A stretch of 64,000 nucleotides of DNA from Trichomonas vaginalis G3 (Eukaryota; Parabasalia; Trichomonadida; Trichomonadidae), in assembly GCF_026262505.1 (NCBI RefSeq), contig NC_067204.1, forward strand, positions 13,782,522 through 13,846,521, written 5' to 3'. The position numbers were made by a program, and so were the translations under genes. Positions 39,730 to 48,593 of the stretch are shown one piece after another. Numbering within the stretch: position 1 is the stretch's first letter; each line of letters opens with the position of its first letter. Under the pieces are notes generated by a model, which saw nothing but the letters and a program-made list of their open reading frames with translations, had not been told where the DNA came from and did not search any database.

Positions 39730-39780
39730 TAGAATTCCTCCGAAGTCTCCCATTCAATGAGAGGCCTCGGAGGAATTCTA
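39730..39780. repeat. Hairpin H2 of element B
   Basis: 24-bp arms with TCA loop; basal stem TAGAATTCCTCCGA. The AGT and GGC variants of the apex are on the opposite arms compared with H1 and H3. A mirror copy lies at 40833-40883. Confidence 0.85.
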
Positions 39781-39845
39781 CTCCAAGGTAATGCGCTTGT
39801 AGTTTCTTACTTTCTATTGAACGGAAAATGTAAATTTACTCGAAA

Positions 39846-39906
39846 AGAGCAAAAGTTCTTCCGAGGCCTCTCATTGAATGAGAGACTTCGGAAGAACTTT
39901 TGCTCT
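39846..39906. repeat. Hairpin H3 of element B
   Basis: 29-bp arms with TGA loop; basal stem AGAGCAAAAGTTCTTCCGA. A mirror copy lies at 40707-40767. Confidence 0.85.
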
Positions 39907-39970
39907 AGTGTAATGCGCGTATATTCTTGGGTTCATGGAGAGCGAGAGAATTTGTTTGTAATTCGTTTTT

Positions 39971-40025
39971 GCTGAAGTTCTCCGAATTTCTCTCAATTGA
40001 GGAAGGAAATCCGGAAAACTTCAGC
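39971..40025. repeat. Hairpin H4 of element B
   Basis: GCTGAAGTT / AACTTCAGC basal stem with a less regular apex (TCTCAATTGAGG). It lies 125 bp after H3, keeping the array period. A mirror copy lies at 40588-40642. Confidence 0.75.
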
Positions 40026-42169
40026 ATGAGTTAATTGTGGTGTAACTCTCTGGGTATTTACCGGCCAGAGAGCGAGTAAAATATTAGAGAGCGCATAGTC
40101 TCAGTATAGGTATGCGTACTGTAAATATACGTTATTTTTTACTTTCGTATGAAAAAATAGCTTCTCATTTTTATGCTTCTATATACTTTGTTACTAAGTA
40201 AATCACCTATTTTCTTATTAAAACCTAATTTTTCCACGTGATTCAGAATCTCTGCATCCCAAAAATTCGTTTTCTGCTTTCAAAACGCGAAAATATGCAG
40301 TATATCTCAAGATAAAGAGGATATCTTGCCCTTATATTTTCCAAAAATTTTTGGGATGCAGAGATTCTGAATCACGTGGAAAAATTAGGTTTTAATAAGA
40401 AAATAGGTGATTTACTTAGTAACAAAGTATATAGAAGCATAAAAATGAGAAGCTATTTTTTCATACGAAAGTAAAAAATAACGTATATTTACAGTACGCA
40501 TACCTATACTGAGACTATGCGCTCTCTAATATTTTACTCGCTCTCTGGCCGGTAAATACCCAGAGAGTTACACCACAATTAACTCATGCTGAAGTTTTCC
40601 GGATTTCCTTCCTCAATTGAGAGAAATTCGGAGAACTTCAGCAAAAACGAATTACAAACAAATTCTCTCGCTCTCCATGAACCCAAGAATATACGCGCAT
40701 TACACTAGAGCAAAAGTTCTTCCGAAGTCTCTCATTCAATGAGAGGCCTCGGAAGAACTTTTGCTCTTTTCGAGTAAATTTACATTTTCCGTTCAATAGA
40801 AAGTAAGAAACTACAAGCGCATTACCTTGGAGTAGAATTCCTCCGAGGCCTCTCATTGAATGGGAGACTTCGGAGGAATTCTATTCTTATCGACAAATTG
40901 TAGCTTATTTAGTCCTTTACAGACCAGAGAGCAGTAGTAGGAATACTTTAGGACCAAGTTCTTCCGAAGTCTCTCATTCGATGAGAGGCCTCGGAAGAAC
41001 TTGGCCCTATTCATGTAATTACGAAGTATCTGACATTTTAGGAGCGAGAGAGCGGTAGTATAAGTGCTTGTGTGCAATAACGTATAACTAATATCGCTAG
41101 AAGCACAATAATTTTGCGGCCTAACTACTATATCCTAGTAACTAGGCTGCACAATTATTATGCTTCTGGTTTGCAGAGCTCTTATGGGAGACCAAGCTGA
41201 GGTCTGATGCCGGAACCACTTGCTGGTATGAATGAAGCAGCACTATGATTGGTCAGAACAAAGGCTGCACATCATCCCAGTAAGGGGATGGATGAGCGTG
41301 ACTCCAGCTATGATCTTCCATATAGGAATGACACTTTTGCGCTTTTTTTTAGGGAAAGTTTTGAGTGGATGCTTTGCGCTAGCCCATTCTTAATACCATC
41401 ACAACCCATTCATACTGTAGTTATAGGATTTAACTTTTTTTTGGAATAATTTCAAATTTCTAATTTATTAAAATTTACAATTTATGAATATAAGCGATAA
41501 TATATCTAAAATTACACAATTTGCTTATAATATTATACTTTTATAGATAAATATTTTTAATCTCTTTTTGCCTTCGCCCATTTTTTTATTTTTTTCTTGA
41601 AACTCATTGAAAAATTTCAATATGGGATGGATGGTATCCCAAACTTCAAGTAGCCCAAGTGGATTGGTGATTTCCTTACATCCTTATTGGAATTCTAAAT
41701 GTTCAAAGATAGGCATGCCATAGGCAAAAACAAAACAAACGCACACAGTAGAGCTGAATTATTAACAAATACATTTTAAAAAGTTTGCAATCAGATCTTC
41801 GTGGCGTGATTTTCTCCAAAATAATTATTACCTGTAAAATTATAAATGCTTGTGCCTGATATATTATAATAAAGGCTGAATAGTAGATGTTTGTCTTATA
41901 TTCAAGCCAATATGAATTCAATTTTGCTTAAACTATTCATCTAATGAGTTTACACAGATGTGATAAAGCGTTATATCCTCAAATTAAGATATGTATGTTA
42001 TCAAAATGAAGTAATATTGTTCAAAAGGATAAGGATTATTTACTCATAATTTTGACCTTAATTGGTTTGGAAACATTCATTGCCACTGCATAGATAAATC
42101 ATTTCCTTGATTTATATTACGACTTATACAATAATTATTCTGCATAGTTTTAAAAGTGACAATTTCATC

Positions 42170-42787
42170 ATGAAAACAAATTCGAAACTTGATGAAGATT
42201 TTCCAGCACTTTCTTCATTACCAAAATCAACACCACCACAGTCACCTCAAAATCCTCCTCAATCACCTCCACAGCAAAAAAATCCACCAGAAGTTAAACA
42301 ATATACTTTAGACGAGCAACTATTTCATGATGTTTCTCCAGAACAAATCGCTCTTACAGACATGACAACTCAAGACTTTGGCTTTGCATTGTCTTCGTCT
42401 TTAGATTTTATTCCAGATACACCTTACGAAAAAGATCCTTCGAATGACGACGGTAACTCAGACACATCATATCCAAAGACACCAAACATGAAATTACTTC
42501 AACCAGAGTTTTTCAAGAAGTACGACGTTGATACACTTTTCTTCATCTTCTTTTACTTCCCTGGAACATCGCAACAATACTTTGCAGGAAAAGAATTGCA
42601 TCGCCGTGGTTGGGTCTTCCATAAGAACTATGGATCATGGTTTTTGATGGTTGGCGAACCAACCGAGAGCAATGCCGAATATACAGTTGGCAAATTTGAT
42701 TACCTCGACCATACGTCAGAAAGTTGGAATATTCGATCGAAATCTAACTTTAAGATTGATAATTCTATTATCGAACAAGACTACTGA
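42170..42787 (+). CDS. NOT2: CCR4-NOT subunit, NOT2-like
   Basis: A 205-residue protein with a C-terminal NOT-box domain (about 110-200): FFKKYDVDTLFFIFFYFPG, the YFAGKELHRRGWVFHKNYGS motif and the final YLDHTSESWNIRSKSNFKID. The N-terminus has EDFPALSSLP, matching the (E)DFPAL motif of NOT2, and TDMTTQDFGFALSS resembles the DLTTLGLNLNS segment of human CNOT2, so NOT2 is preferred over NOT3/5. The product would anchor the NOT module of the deadenylase complex. It is shorter than animal NOT2. The ATG at 42170 follows GTGACAATTTCATC; the upstream extension begins at TTG. Confidence 0.9.
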   Translation: MKTNSKLDEDFPALSSLPKSTPPQSPQNPPQSPPQQKNPPEVKQYTLDEQLFHDVSPEQIALTDMTTQDFGFALSSSLDFIPDTPYEKDPSNDDGNSDTSYPKTPNMKLLQPEFFKKYDVDTLFFIFFYFPGTSQQYFAGKELHRRGWVFHKNYGSWFLMVGEPTESNAEYTVGKFDYLDHTSESWNIRSKSNFKIDNSIIEQDY

Positions 42788-43298
42788 AAAACTGTATGAA
42801 TTCAACGGACTAGTCCATATATATCTATGATTTATAAATATTTTTTACTGTTTAATCGCGATATTTTTTTTTATAACTTTATTTTATACTGTACCTAACA
42901 TATTCATTGCATCCATGACGAAAAAAAACTGTTTAACTAAATTTACAGGATTAGTAATTTTTTTAATAGCTTCAAGTATCAAATGAAGTTAATTAATTAA
43001 CTAAAGTTATAATTTGACTGTTCTTATTTGAAATGTAACTGATAATACTAACATTATCAGCGTCATCATGATATGAAACAATATCTTATTGAAGTCGGAT
43101 CAAACATCTTTTAGAATTTCGCGAAATATTTCTATTTTGACAAGACTTATGCATAGATCCACAGGATATGGCCAGTATGAAATCAAGGGAACATATTTAA
43201 CAGAATTCATATCGAAACGAAAAATAATTATATTTGATAAATAATTATATTTTAATAATTTATACTTGGGAGAAAAGAATTACAAGGTGAATAATCTA
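42788..43298. other. Gene-free interval between convergent genes
   Basis: AT-rich 3' flanks; no structure beyond polyadenylation-type TAAA sites. Confidence 0.5.
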
Positions 43299-44063
43299 TT
43301 ACGAGCTCTGTAAACAAACATTTCGAAGTTGCTCCCATGTAGTATAATTTCTCATATCATTATTGTTTGTGTTAATTTCAGTGGTGCCATTGATTAATAA
43401 ATCTTTTATTTCACTCAATTGGGTGGAAATATCTGTCAACATCTTTGTTATATTGTCATAGTAATTATTCATGACATTTTTGAGAGATTGTATTTCATTT
43501 TTCACGGTTTTTGTTTCGTTTATGAGATCTTGAAATAGATTTAGTGTAATGCGTAAATTAGTAATCATACCAAGTGAAACAAATATAGCATTTTTGTCCG
43601 AACTGCGCTGAAAGACATCACATAGAATAGCTCTGCATGGTTTAATTGCTTCATCAATGTCAGATTCTGTGAGATCTTTTTTAGTGAAAGTAACAATCCC
43701 GGTTTGGAGGTATAGGAGCTGGTCATCATCGTCAGATGGGATTTCAAAAGAAAATTGCTTTGATTTACAATCATCATTAATTGCATTGATGAAACTTACA
43801 AAAGTCTGTGATTGTTTTGAAAGATTCTGGTATCTTTTAGGAAATTGATGATTGATTCCAATAATACTAGAATATCGTGAAAGGATCTCCGGAATTGTAT
43901 ATCCATTGGATAGCTCATTGGATTCTGCGTGTTGAGACAATTCTGCTTCCACATTAAGTTCTCTTTGGTTATTAGCTTCAGTCTGATTAGTTATTTTTGA
44001 ACTTGATTGTTTTTCCATCATCAAAAATAATAAATAAATGATTTGAAAGAAGATTGATATCAT
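43299..44063 (-). CDS. Hypothetical protein
   Basis: A 254-residue frame if the ATG at 44063 is used; starts at 44021 or 44018 (MMEKQSSSKITNQ) would remove a hydrophobic leader (IFFQIIYLLFL) and may be correct. After an Asn/Glu-rich segment, residues about 55-180 form a compact alpha/beta-type domain (GINHQFPKRYQNLSKQSQTF, AILCDVFQRSSDKNAIFVSL) and the end is a coiled coil (KTVKNEIQSLKNVMNNYYDN). No family is recognised. If the longer start is used it could carry a signal anchor. Confidence 0.68.
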   Translation of the reverse strand: MISIFFQIIYLLFLMMEKQSSSKITNQTEANNQRELNVEAELSQHAESNELSNGYTIPEILSRYSSIIGINHQFPKRYQNLSKQSQTFVSFINAINDDCKSKQFSFEIPSDDDDQLLYLQTGIVTFTKKDLTESDIDEAIKPCRAILCDVFQRSSDKNAIFVSLGMITNLRITLNLFQDLINETKTVKNEIQSLKNVMNNYYDNITKMLTDISTQLSEIKDLLINGTTEINTNNNDMRNYTTWEQLRNVCLQSS

Positions 44064-44095
44064 TCAAATATCTTTCCAAAAATTTTAAACGTATC

Positions 44096-44127
44096 TCATA
44101 CCGAAATGGCTCACAAAAAAAGTGACA
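44096..44127 (-). promoter_or_regulatory. Promoter-like block, inverted copy at 45112-45142
   Basis: Minus strand reads TGTCACTTTTTTTGTGAGCC then ATTTCGGTATGA. It lies 33-64 bp upstream of the ATG at 44063. A near-identical block in inverse orientation is at 45112-45142. It carries the same TGTCAC+T-run seen before other host genes. Confidence 0.5.
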
Positions 44128-44375
44128 TTTTTGGCGCCAATAATTTGATTTTTCTGATTCTTTCTATTTAGATATATTTATTTAATATTCATATTCCTTT
44201 ATATTGCCTCATATTATTTCCCATTTTTAATCATATTATACAAATCTTTAATAATTTTTAATGTTTTGAGCTTCAAAATCTTGTTCTAACTATTTTCATT
44301 CATATATCCTAGAAAAAATTAAAAAGTTTTTTAGAAATAAAAATGTTTGTATGTAAAGTATTGAAAATATTCTAG

Positions 44376-44534
44376 ATGAGAAGACATTCTCCAGAAGAGA
44401 TTGATATTGATTGGCTTTGTGAAGCCATCACAAAATCAAAAAATGGAGTTAAGTTAACTGATATTTGCGCGAAAGCTAAAATAAATCATGAAGGCAGAGT
44501 TATATATAATCATACTATCTTAAAGTATTCCTAG
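44376..44534 (+). pseudogene. Short gene fragment, 52 codons
   Basis: An ATG-started frame MRRHSPEEIDIDWLCEAITK continuing to a stop at 44532. The composition (Ile/Asp/Glu, then KLTDICAKAKINHEGR) looks like a real helical protein start rather than AT-rich noise. It ends abruptly about 190 bp before a hairpin cluster. It could be the 5' remnant of a host gene disrupted by insertion, or a chance frame. No family is recognised. Confidence 0.3.
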
Positions 44535-44727
44535 AAATTTCCAAAATTAACCGAAATATAACTGGACAGAATTACTATTTTCGAGATAAAATTCATATGG
44601 AAATACTAATTCATAACGCTTTATGTTATATAAAATTTAATTTATAAAAATTTCAAAATAAATCAAATTTAACACAATGAATATAACTGCAATCGAGGTT
44701 TTTGACGATTGATTCTTACGAGAAGTT

Positions 44728-44986
44728 TTCCAAACTTTGAGTTAATGTCAAGACATTAACTCAAAGTTTGGAAGTCTAATAAGGGGAATTGTAGGCTATG
44801 AGGTACTGATTATATATCAGTGCCTCATAGCCTGCAATTCCCATTAGAAATCGGAGAAACTTTGTCCGCATAACTGATGATGCGGACAAAGTTTCTCCCA
44901 TTTCTACTTAGAATGAAAGGGCAAGAGGTATATAGGTACACTATATATCTCTTGCCCTTTCCTTCTTACCTAAAGACTTCCAATCT
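44728..44986. repeat. Hairpin cluster C: four long hairpins in a row
   Basis: HP1 44728-44773 has 22-bp perfect arms and a 2-nt loop. HP2 44784-44842 has 27-bp arms with two mismatches that are G-T on the + strand. HP3 44853-44898 has 19 perfect bp, extendable to ~27 with one mismatch. HP4 44916-44960 has 20-bp arms with one G-T. GGAAGTCT at 44771 and AGACTTCC at 44979 could form an outer stem closing HP2-HP4 into a branched structure. Stems differ in sequence from each other and from elements A and B. Non-coding. Confidence 0.85.
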
Positions 44987-45111
44987 TATTTTTTTCCCCA
45001 ATTTTTCCCCTAAATTTAAATCTTATATAATATAAATAAAATGCATAATATCAATCACAAAAATTAATGTTTATTTTTTTAATTAAAATTGCTGCGCAAT
45101 TTAAGGTTTTC

Positions 45112-45142
45112 TGTCACTTTTTTATGAGCCATTTCGGTACGA
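45112..45142 (+). promoter_or_regulatory. Promoter-like block, inverted copy of 44096-44127
   Basis: TGTCACTTTTTTATGAGCC then ATTTCGGTACGA on the + strand, followed by CCAAAAATTTTAAACGTATT; the latter also accompanies the other copy. It lies about 110 bp upstream of the 76-codon frame at 45253. Confidence 0.45.
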
Positions 45143-45252
45143 AACACCAAAAATTTTAAACGTATTGATTTTAGTAACATATTGTTATGTTTTCATTATA
45201 CATCAAAAGTGTGAAGAATATATAAAAACGATATAAAATTGAGAACTCATCT

Positions 45253-45483
45253 ATGTTCTATGAATTCATATACTTCAGAATTTTACATTTAAGATCTAGA
45301 ACGAAATTGTTGCTATGCTTTTCCGAAATAGATGCATTAGAAATCGTAAATTTCGTTTTTAAAATATTCATCGTAATTTTATTCTTTCTTTGTTGTTTGT
45401 TCATAACTATTCATAAATATCATTTTAGAAATAAAAACAATGATTTTTGTGACTCGGATGTTTTTTCAAACAGAAATGTATAA
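45253..45483 (+). CDS. Possible small single-pass membrane protein
   Basis: A 76-residue ATG frame with one strongly hydrophobic segment (FVFKIFIVILFFLCCLFITI, about 35-54) and a charged C-terminus (KYHFRNKNNDFCDSD). It lies downstream of a promoter-like block, the only positional support. AT-rich frames often give Phe/Ile/Leu-rich translations, so this may be spurious. Confidence 0.22.
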   Translation: MFYEFIYFRILHLRSRTKLLLCFSEIDALEIVNFVFKIFIVILFFLCCLFITIHKYHFRNKNNDFCDSDVFSNRNV

Positions 45484-45971
45484 TGATTAGGTACTTATTG
45501 GAATGCTCGTTTAAACAACATTCATATTTTTCATGTTTAAACTCGTTATTTTAGAATTCGACGATCAATTCTAATCTTTCTAATATTTTTAACTCACTTT
45601 GATATCAATAACACATCCAATGCATCTACATCGACCATGCTTATTACCACAACATAAAATTTTCTAAACGATTAAAATATTTTTTCACTAGTTTACTTAT
45701 CGATTTTAATTGAAAACAATTTTTTTCACCACTCACATATTAATTTTTTTACAATATTCACTCGCATAGGAGAGAAATCATTTGTAACTCTTCTTGAGCT
45801 ATTCTATAAACACTATCTTCGTCATCATGATGTGAAACAACACTCTTTATGATTTGTTCCCATAAACATAAAGCTTTTCAGATCTTGAAATGTGAGATAT
45901 TATATACTCAATCATATATTATATTATTATACTTATTATTTTATATACCATTCATAATTTACAAAAAAATT

Positions 45972-47201
45972 TTATTTACACTTTTTTGAAAGAATTGCTT
46001 CACCTTGTTCTGACCATTCTTGTTTTGAGATGCAGAACTCTGGGAAGTTATCAAGAGAGCCCATAATTGAACCGCCAACCCAAACAGAGAAAGAACCGTT
46101 GCACATAGGGTGCATTGGAGGGATAATGTCGACCATATAGTTTCTAGGGACAAGCCTTCCAAGTAGTTCTCTCAATTTGTCGTACATTCCTGGAACATTT
46201 GAGAGACCGCCAACAGGAATGATATTCTTCCACATTAAACGCTGAACATCACCTGGACATTTGCCAATTACATCGGCAATAGTATCGGGAAGTAGTGGAA
46301 TTGGTGAGTTTCCGATTCTTTGCCAGAAAATTGATTTAAGAGGGGCAAGAACGGATGTTTTGAGGGGTTCATGCCCAGGAACGTAGTAAAGAAGAGCCAT
46401 AGGATCTTGTTGTTTCGTACTAATATATGTAAGCTGTGTTTTGAGGATATCAATAATTATATTTCGTTTCGCGTATTTCTGTTGTGATTCTGTGGGTGTA
46501 TATAGTGGAAAACGAGCTACAAGGGGCTTAAAATTGACGTTGAATTGTTGATTCTGCTCAGGTGGATCGAATAAAGTGTAAATTTTTCCGCCAGACTGAT
46601 TAGTAAGAGTCTCGACATAATCAACAAATGTATATGTTCCAATTTGGTAATTTCGTGCGACATTTAATAATGGCTTTCCTTCAAAGATAGGAACAATTCT
46701 TGTATATAACCAACCAAAATCAAGGACAATTCCTGTTTGAAGACCACGTGAGAGTGCAGCAAGTGATGAATCAAACTCCAAACATAAGTATGGATGGTTT
46801 GCAAACTCAAAAAGATGTTCACACCACGATTTTCTCCAATTTTCAAATTGTCCTTTATTTATAGTAATCTGAGTTGGTTGTGTGAGGAGTACTGGATGAT
46901 CTGATGGATCTATTTGTAAGCATTTCGAGTATGTCCAATCAAGATAAGTTGGAATAATCTGAGAATGATCAGGAACAAGATTTCCACTACCATCAATCAT
47001 ACTCACAACTTCCAAATCAGGCATATTTTTCGAAAGCCATGAATCTCCGAACTCATATGTTTTTTCACCATCTCTAACTCTCTGAATAATTGAAGATGGA
47101 ACGCTAAAAGATGGCTGAACATCACCTGCATATCCAAACCTCGTGTAACAGCTTCCAATATCAAATACAAGTGTCTTGTGCGGGTTTGAAATGATGTTCA
47201 T
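45972..47201 (-). CDS. Actin-related protein
   Basis: A 409-residue actin-fold protein. The N-terminus LVFDIGSCYTRFGYAGD matches the phosphate-1 loop region of actins, and PVLLTQPTQITINKGQFENW and IVLDFGWLYTRIVPIFEG match subdomain segments around phosphate loop 2. The C-terminal NIIPVGGLSNVPGMYDKL and WVGGSIMGSLDNFPEFCIS with KQEWSEQG match the adenosine region and the ISKxEYxExG end. Substitutions in both phosphate loops and long inserts show it is an ARP, not conventional actin. A nuclear chromatin-remodeller class (Arp4-like) is plausible but not proven. Divergent from the DEAD helicase gene with 51 bp between starts. Confidence 0.88.
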   Translation of the reverse strand: MNIISNPHKTLVFDIGSCYTRFGYAGDVQPSFSVPSSIIQRVRDGEKTYEFGDSWLSKNMPDLEVVSMIDGSGNLVPDHSQIIPTYLDWTYSKCLQIDPSDHPVLLTQPTQITINKGQFENWRKSWCEHLFEFANHPYLCLEFDSSLAALSRGLQTGIVLDFGWLYTRIVPIFEGKPLLNVARNYQIGTYTFVDYVETLTNQSGGKIYTLFDPPEQNQQFNVNFKPLVARFPLYTPTESQQKYAKRNIIIDILKTQLTYISTKQQDPMALLYYVPGHEPLKTSVLAPLKSIFWQRIGNSPIPLLPDTIADVIGKCPGDVQRLMWKNIIPVGGLSNVPGMYDKLRELLGRLVPRNYMVDIIPPMHPMCNGSFSVWVGGSIMGSLDNFPEFCISKQEWSEQGEAILSKKCK

Positions 47202-47252
47202 TTATATGACACAAATTTTAAAATTTTCTATCGTCCTCCTTAGTCAATTGGA
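47202..47252. promoter_or_regulatory. 51-bp bidirectional promoter
   Basis: Spacer between the ARP ATG (47201) and the helicase ATG (47253). It contains TATATGACACAAATTTTAAA and TAGTCAATTGGA; the latter ends at the helicase start and looks like a TCA-type initiator. Confidence 0.55.
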
Positions 47253-48593
47253 ATGCAATCCGTCCCCACTGACCCACACGAGTTTGATGAGCTTCCTATA
47301 AGCAATGTTCTTAAGAAGGCACTTAAAGACAACAAGTTTACCAAAATGAAGCAAATTCAATCAATGGCTATACCACATTTGCTTGCTGGCAGGAATGTGC
47401 TTGGCGCATCCCCAACAGGTTCAGGTAAGACACTTGCTTTTCTCATTCCAGCAATCGAATTACTTACATATGCTCGCGCGCGCCCAGCCAACGGCACATT
47501 AGTTGTTATTCTCTCTCCATCACGCGAACTCGCCCTTCAAACATTCAGCATTGCAAACACACTCATGAAACAGCTCTCACCAACCGTTGGTTGCGTTGTT
47601 GGTGGCAGCACATCTTACAAGAATGAAGCATATCAACTTACAAAGAAAGGATACAACATGCTTATCGCTACACCAGGTCGTCTAAGACAGCACCTCGAAG
47701 CAGGCAACGTTAAATTAGACAATTTCCAAATGTTAATCATCGATGAAGCAGATCGTATGTTAGAAAACGGTTTTGCACAAGATCTCTTCCAGATCTTCAA
47801 GAGTATCAAGACACCAGCACAAACAGCCTTATTCTCCGCTACTCTTACAAAAGATGTCGAAGGATTAATGCGCGTCAACATTTCTTCGGCACCAGTCTTC
47901 TGTTGTCCCACGGAAGCCAATGTCGTCACAACTCTCGAACATTGCTACACGATTGTCCCTCTAAAAATGAGAATTGCGACATTAGTTACATTATTGATGA
48001 AATTGAAAGGAAAAAGAATCGTTGTTTTCGTAAACAGCCGAAAAGAAGCTGAATTCCTTGGCCGCATCTTCAACGCCATTGATATCGACAACGACTGCAT
48101 ACACGGCGATCTTCCACAAGAAGAAAGATCACTTGCTTTCGTCAGATTCAACAGAAACGAAAGAAGTGTCCTCATCGCAACAAACGTCGTCTCAAGAGGT
48201 ATCGATTTTACGGGCGTTGATTGGTCTATTTCGTTAGGCCCGCCAGACAGAGTCAAGGACTACATCCATAGAGCAGGAAGAACAGCGAGAAATGAGAATT
48301 TCGGTCGTTCTTTGATATTACTCTGCGAAAACGAGAAACCATTCGTTGACAGTGTTCGCAGAGCAAAGATCACAATCAAGAGAATCAATCTCAAACTTGA
48401 AGGTGTCGAAGATGAGTTCGAACACATCAAACAGACAATCCCTGAATCAAGAGCATTCAAGGAACTCGCTGAAGACGCTGTCGACGCTTTCGAAAGCAGC
48501 TACAGCGCTAGACCTGCTGAAGAAGGAATCAGCGTTAAGGATATAGATATTAACGACCTTAGAGAGTCGTTTGGCCTCCAGCCACTTAAATAA
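47253..48593 (+). CDS. DEAD-box RNA helicase, Has1/DDX18-like
   Basis: A 446-residue SF2 helicase. The Q-motif region (KFTKMKQIQSMAIPHLLAGR), motif I SPTGSGKT (Ser replaces the usual Ala), Ia PSRELALQT, GG, Ib TPGRL, motif II DEAD in IIDEADRML, motif III SAT, motif IV IVVFVNSRKEAEFL, motif V ATNVVSRGIDF and motif VI HRAGRTAR are all present. The C-terminal part (KELAEDAVDAFESSYSAR, DINDLRESFGL) resembles the DUF4217-type tail of Has1/DDX18, helicases for 60S ribosome assembly, so a nucleolar role is likely. There is no Lys-rich tail. A DDX55/Spb4 or DDX10 relationship cannot be excluded. Confidence 0.93.
   Translation: MQSVPTDPHEFDELPISNVLKKALKDNKFTKMKQIQSMAIPHLLAGRNVLGASPTGSGKTLAFLIPAIELLTYARARPANGTLVVILSPSRELALQTFSIANTLMKQLSPTVGCVVGGSTSYKNEAYQLTKKGYNMLIATPGRLRQHLEAGNVKLDNFQMLIIDEADRMLENGFAQDLFQIFKSIKTPAQTALFSATLTKDVEGLMRVNISSAPVFCCPTEANVVTTLEHCYTIVPLKMRIATLVTLLMKLKGKRIVVFVNSRKEAEFLGRIFNAIDIDNDCIHGDLPQEERSLAFVRFNRNERSVLIATNVVSRGIDFTGVDWSISLGPPDRVKDYIHRAGRTARNENFGRSLILLCENEKPFVDSVRRAKITIKRINLKLEGVEDEFEHIKQTIPESRAFKELAEDAVDAFESSYSARPAEEGISVKDIDINDLRESFGLQPLK

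Larger units (their letters stand above)
39249..41340. mobile_element. Palindromic hairpin element B (non-coding)
   Basis: A 2.1-kb inverted repeat. The core arms 39585-40267 and 40346-41028 (683 bp each) align without any gap about a 78-bp centre, with very few mismatches (one at about 39591). Outside the core the symmetry continues with more divergence. AAAAGTGTCATT at 39259 pairs with AATGACACTTTT at 41327, TGCTGCTTCGTCCATG near 39360 pairs with sequence near 41233, and there is a hairpin module at both ends. Each arm contains four hairpins at 39605, 39730, 39846 and 39971 (116-125 bp apart) with the shared apex CTCTCAT-NNN-ATGAGAG in three. No transposase. Best read as a fold-back element; replication or mobilisation mechanism unknown. 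Confidence 0.8.
37988..42169. other. 4.2-kb gene-free interval holding a giant palindrome
   Basis: AT-rich flanks with GGGAT/ATCCC motifs (near 38580, 38750, 38790, 41265, 41620) surround the palindromic element at 39249-41340. Frames here (39497, 39757, 40638, 40853) are mirror products of the palindrome; those at 38995 and 41703 are AT-rich chance frames. Confidence 0.65.
44064..45971. other. 1.9-kb interval with hairpin cluster C
   Basis: Contains paired promoter-like blocks (44096, 45112), a short gene fragment (44376-44534), a four-hairpin cluster (44728-44960) and a weak 76-codon frame (45253). The remainder is AT-rich with nothing recognised. Confidence 0.6.

Noticed and set aside
39497-41077. 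Four short frames (72-87 codons) in the palindrome, two of them giving identical proteins on opposite strands
   Set aside because: They are mirror translations of the same palindromic DNA and run straight through the hairpins; no protein family or codon bias supports coding.
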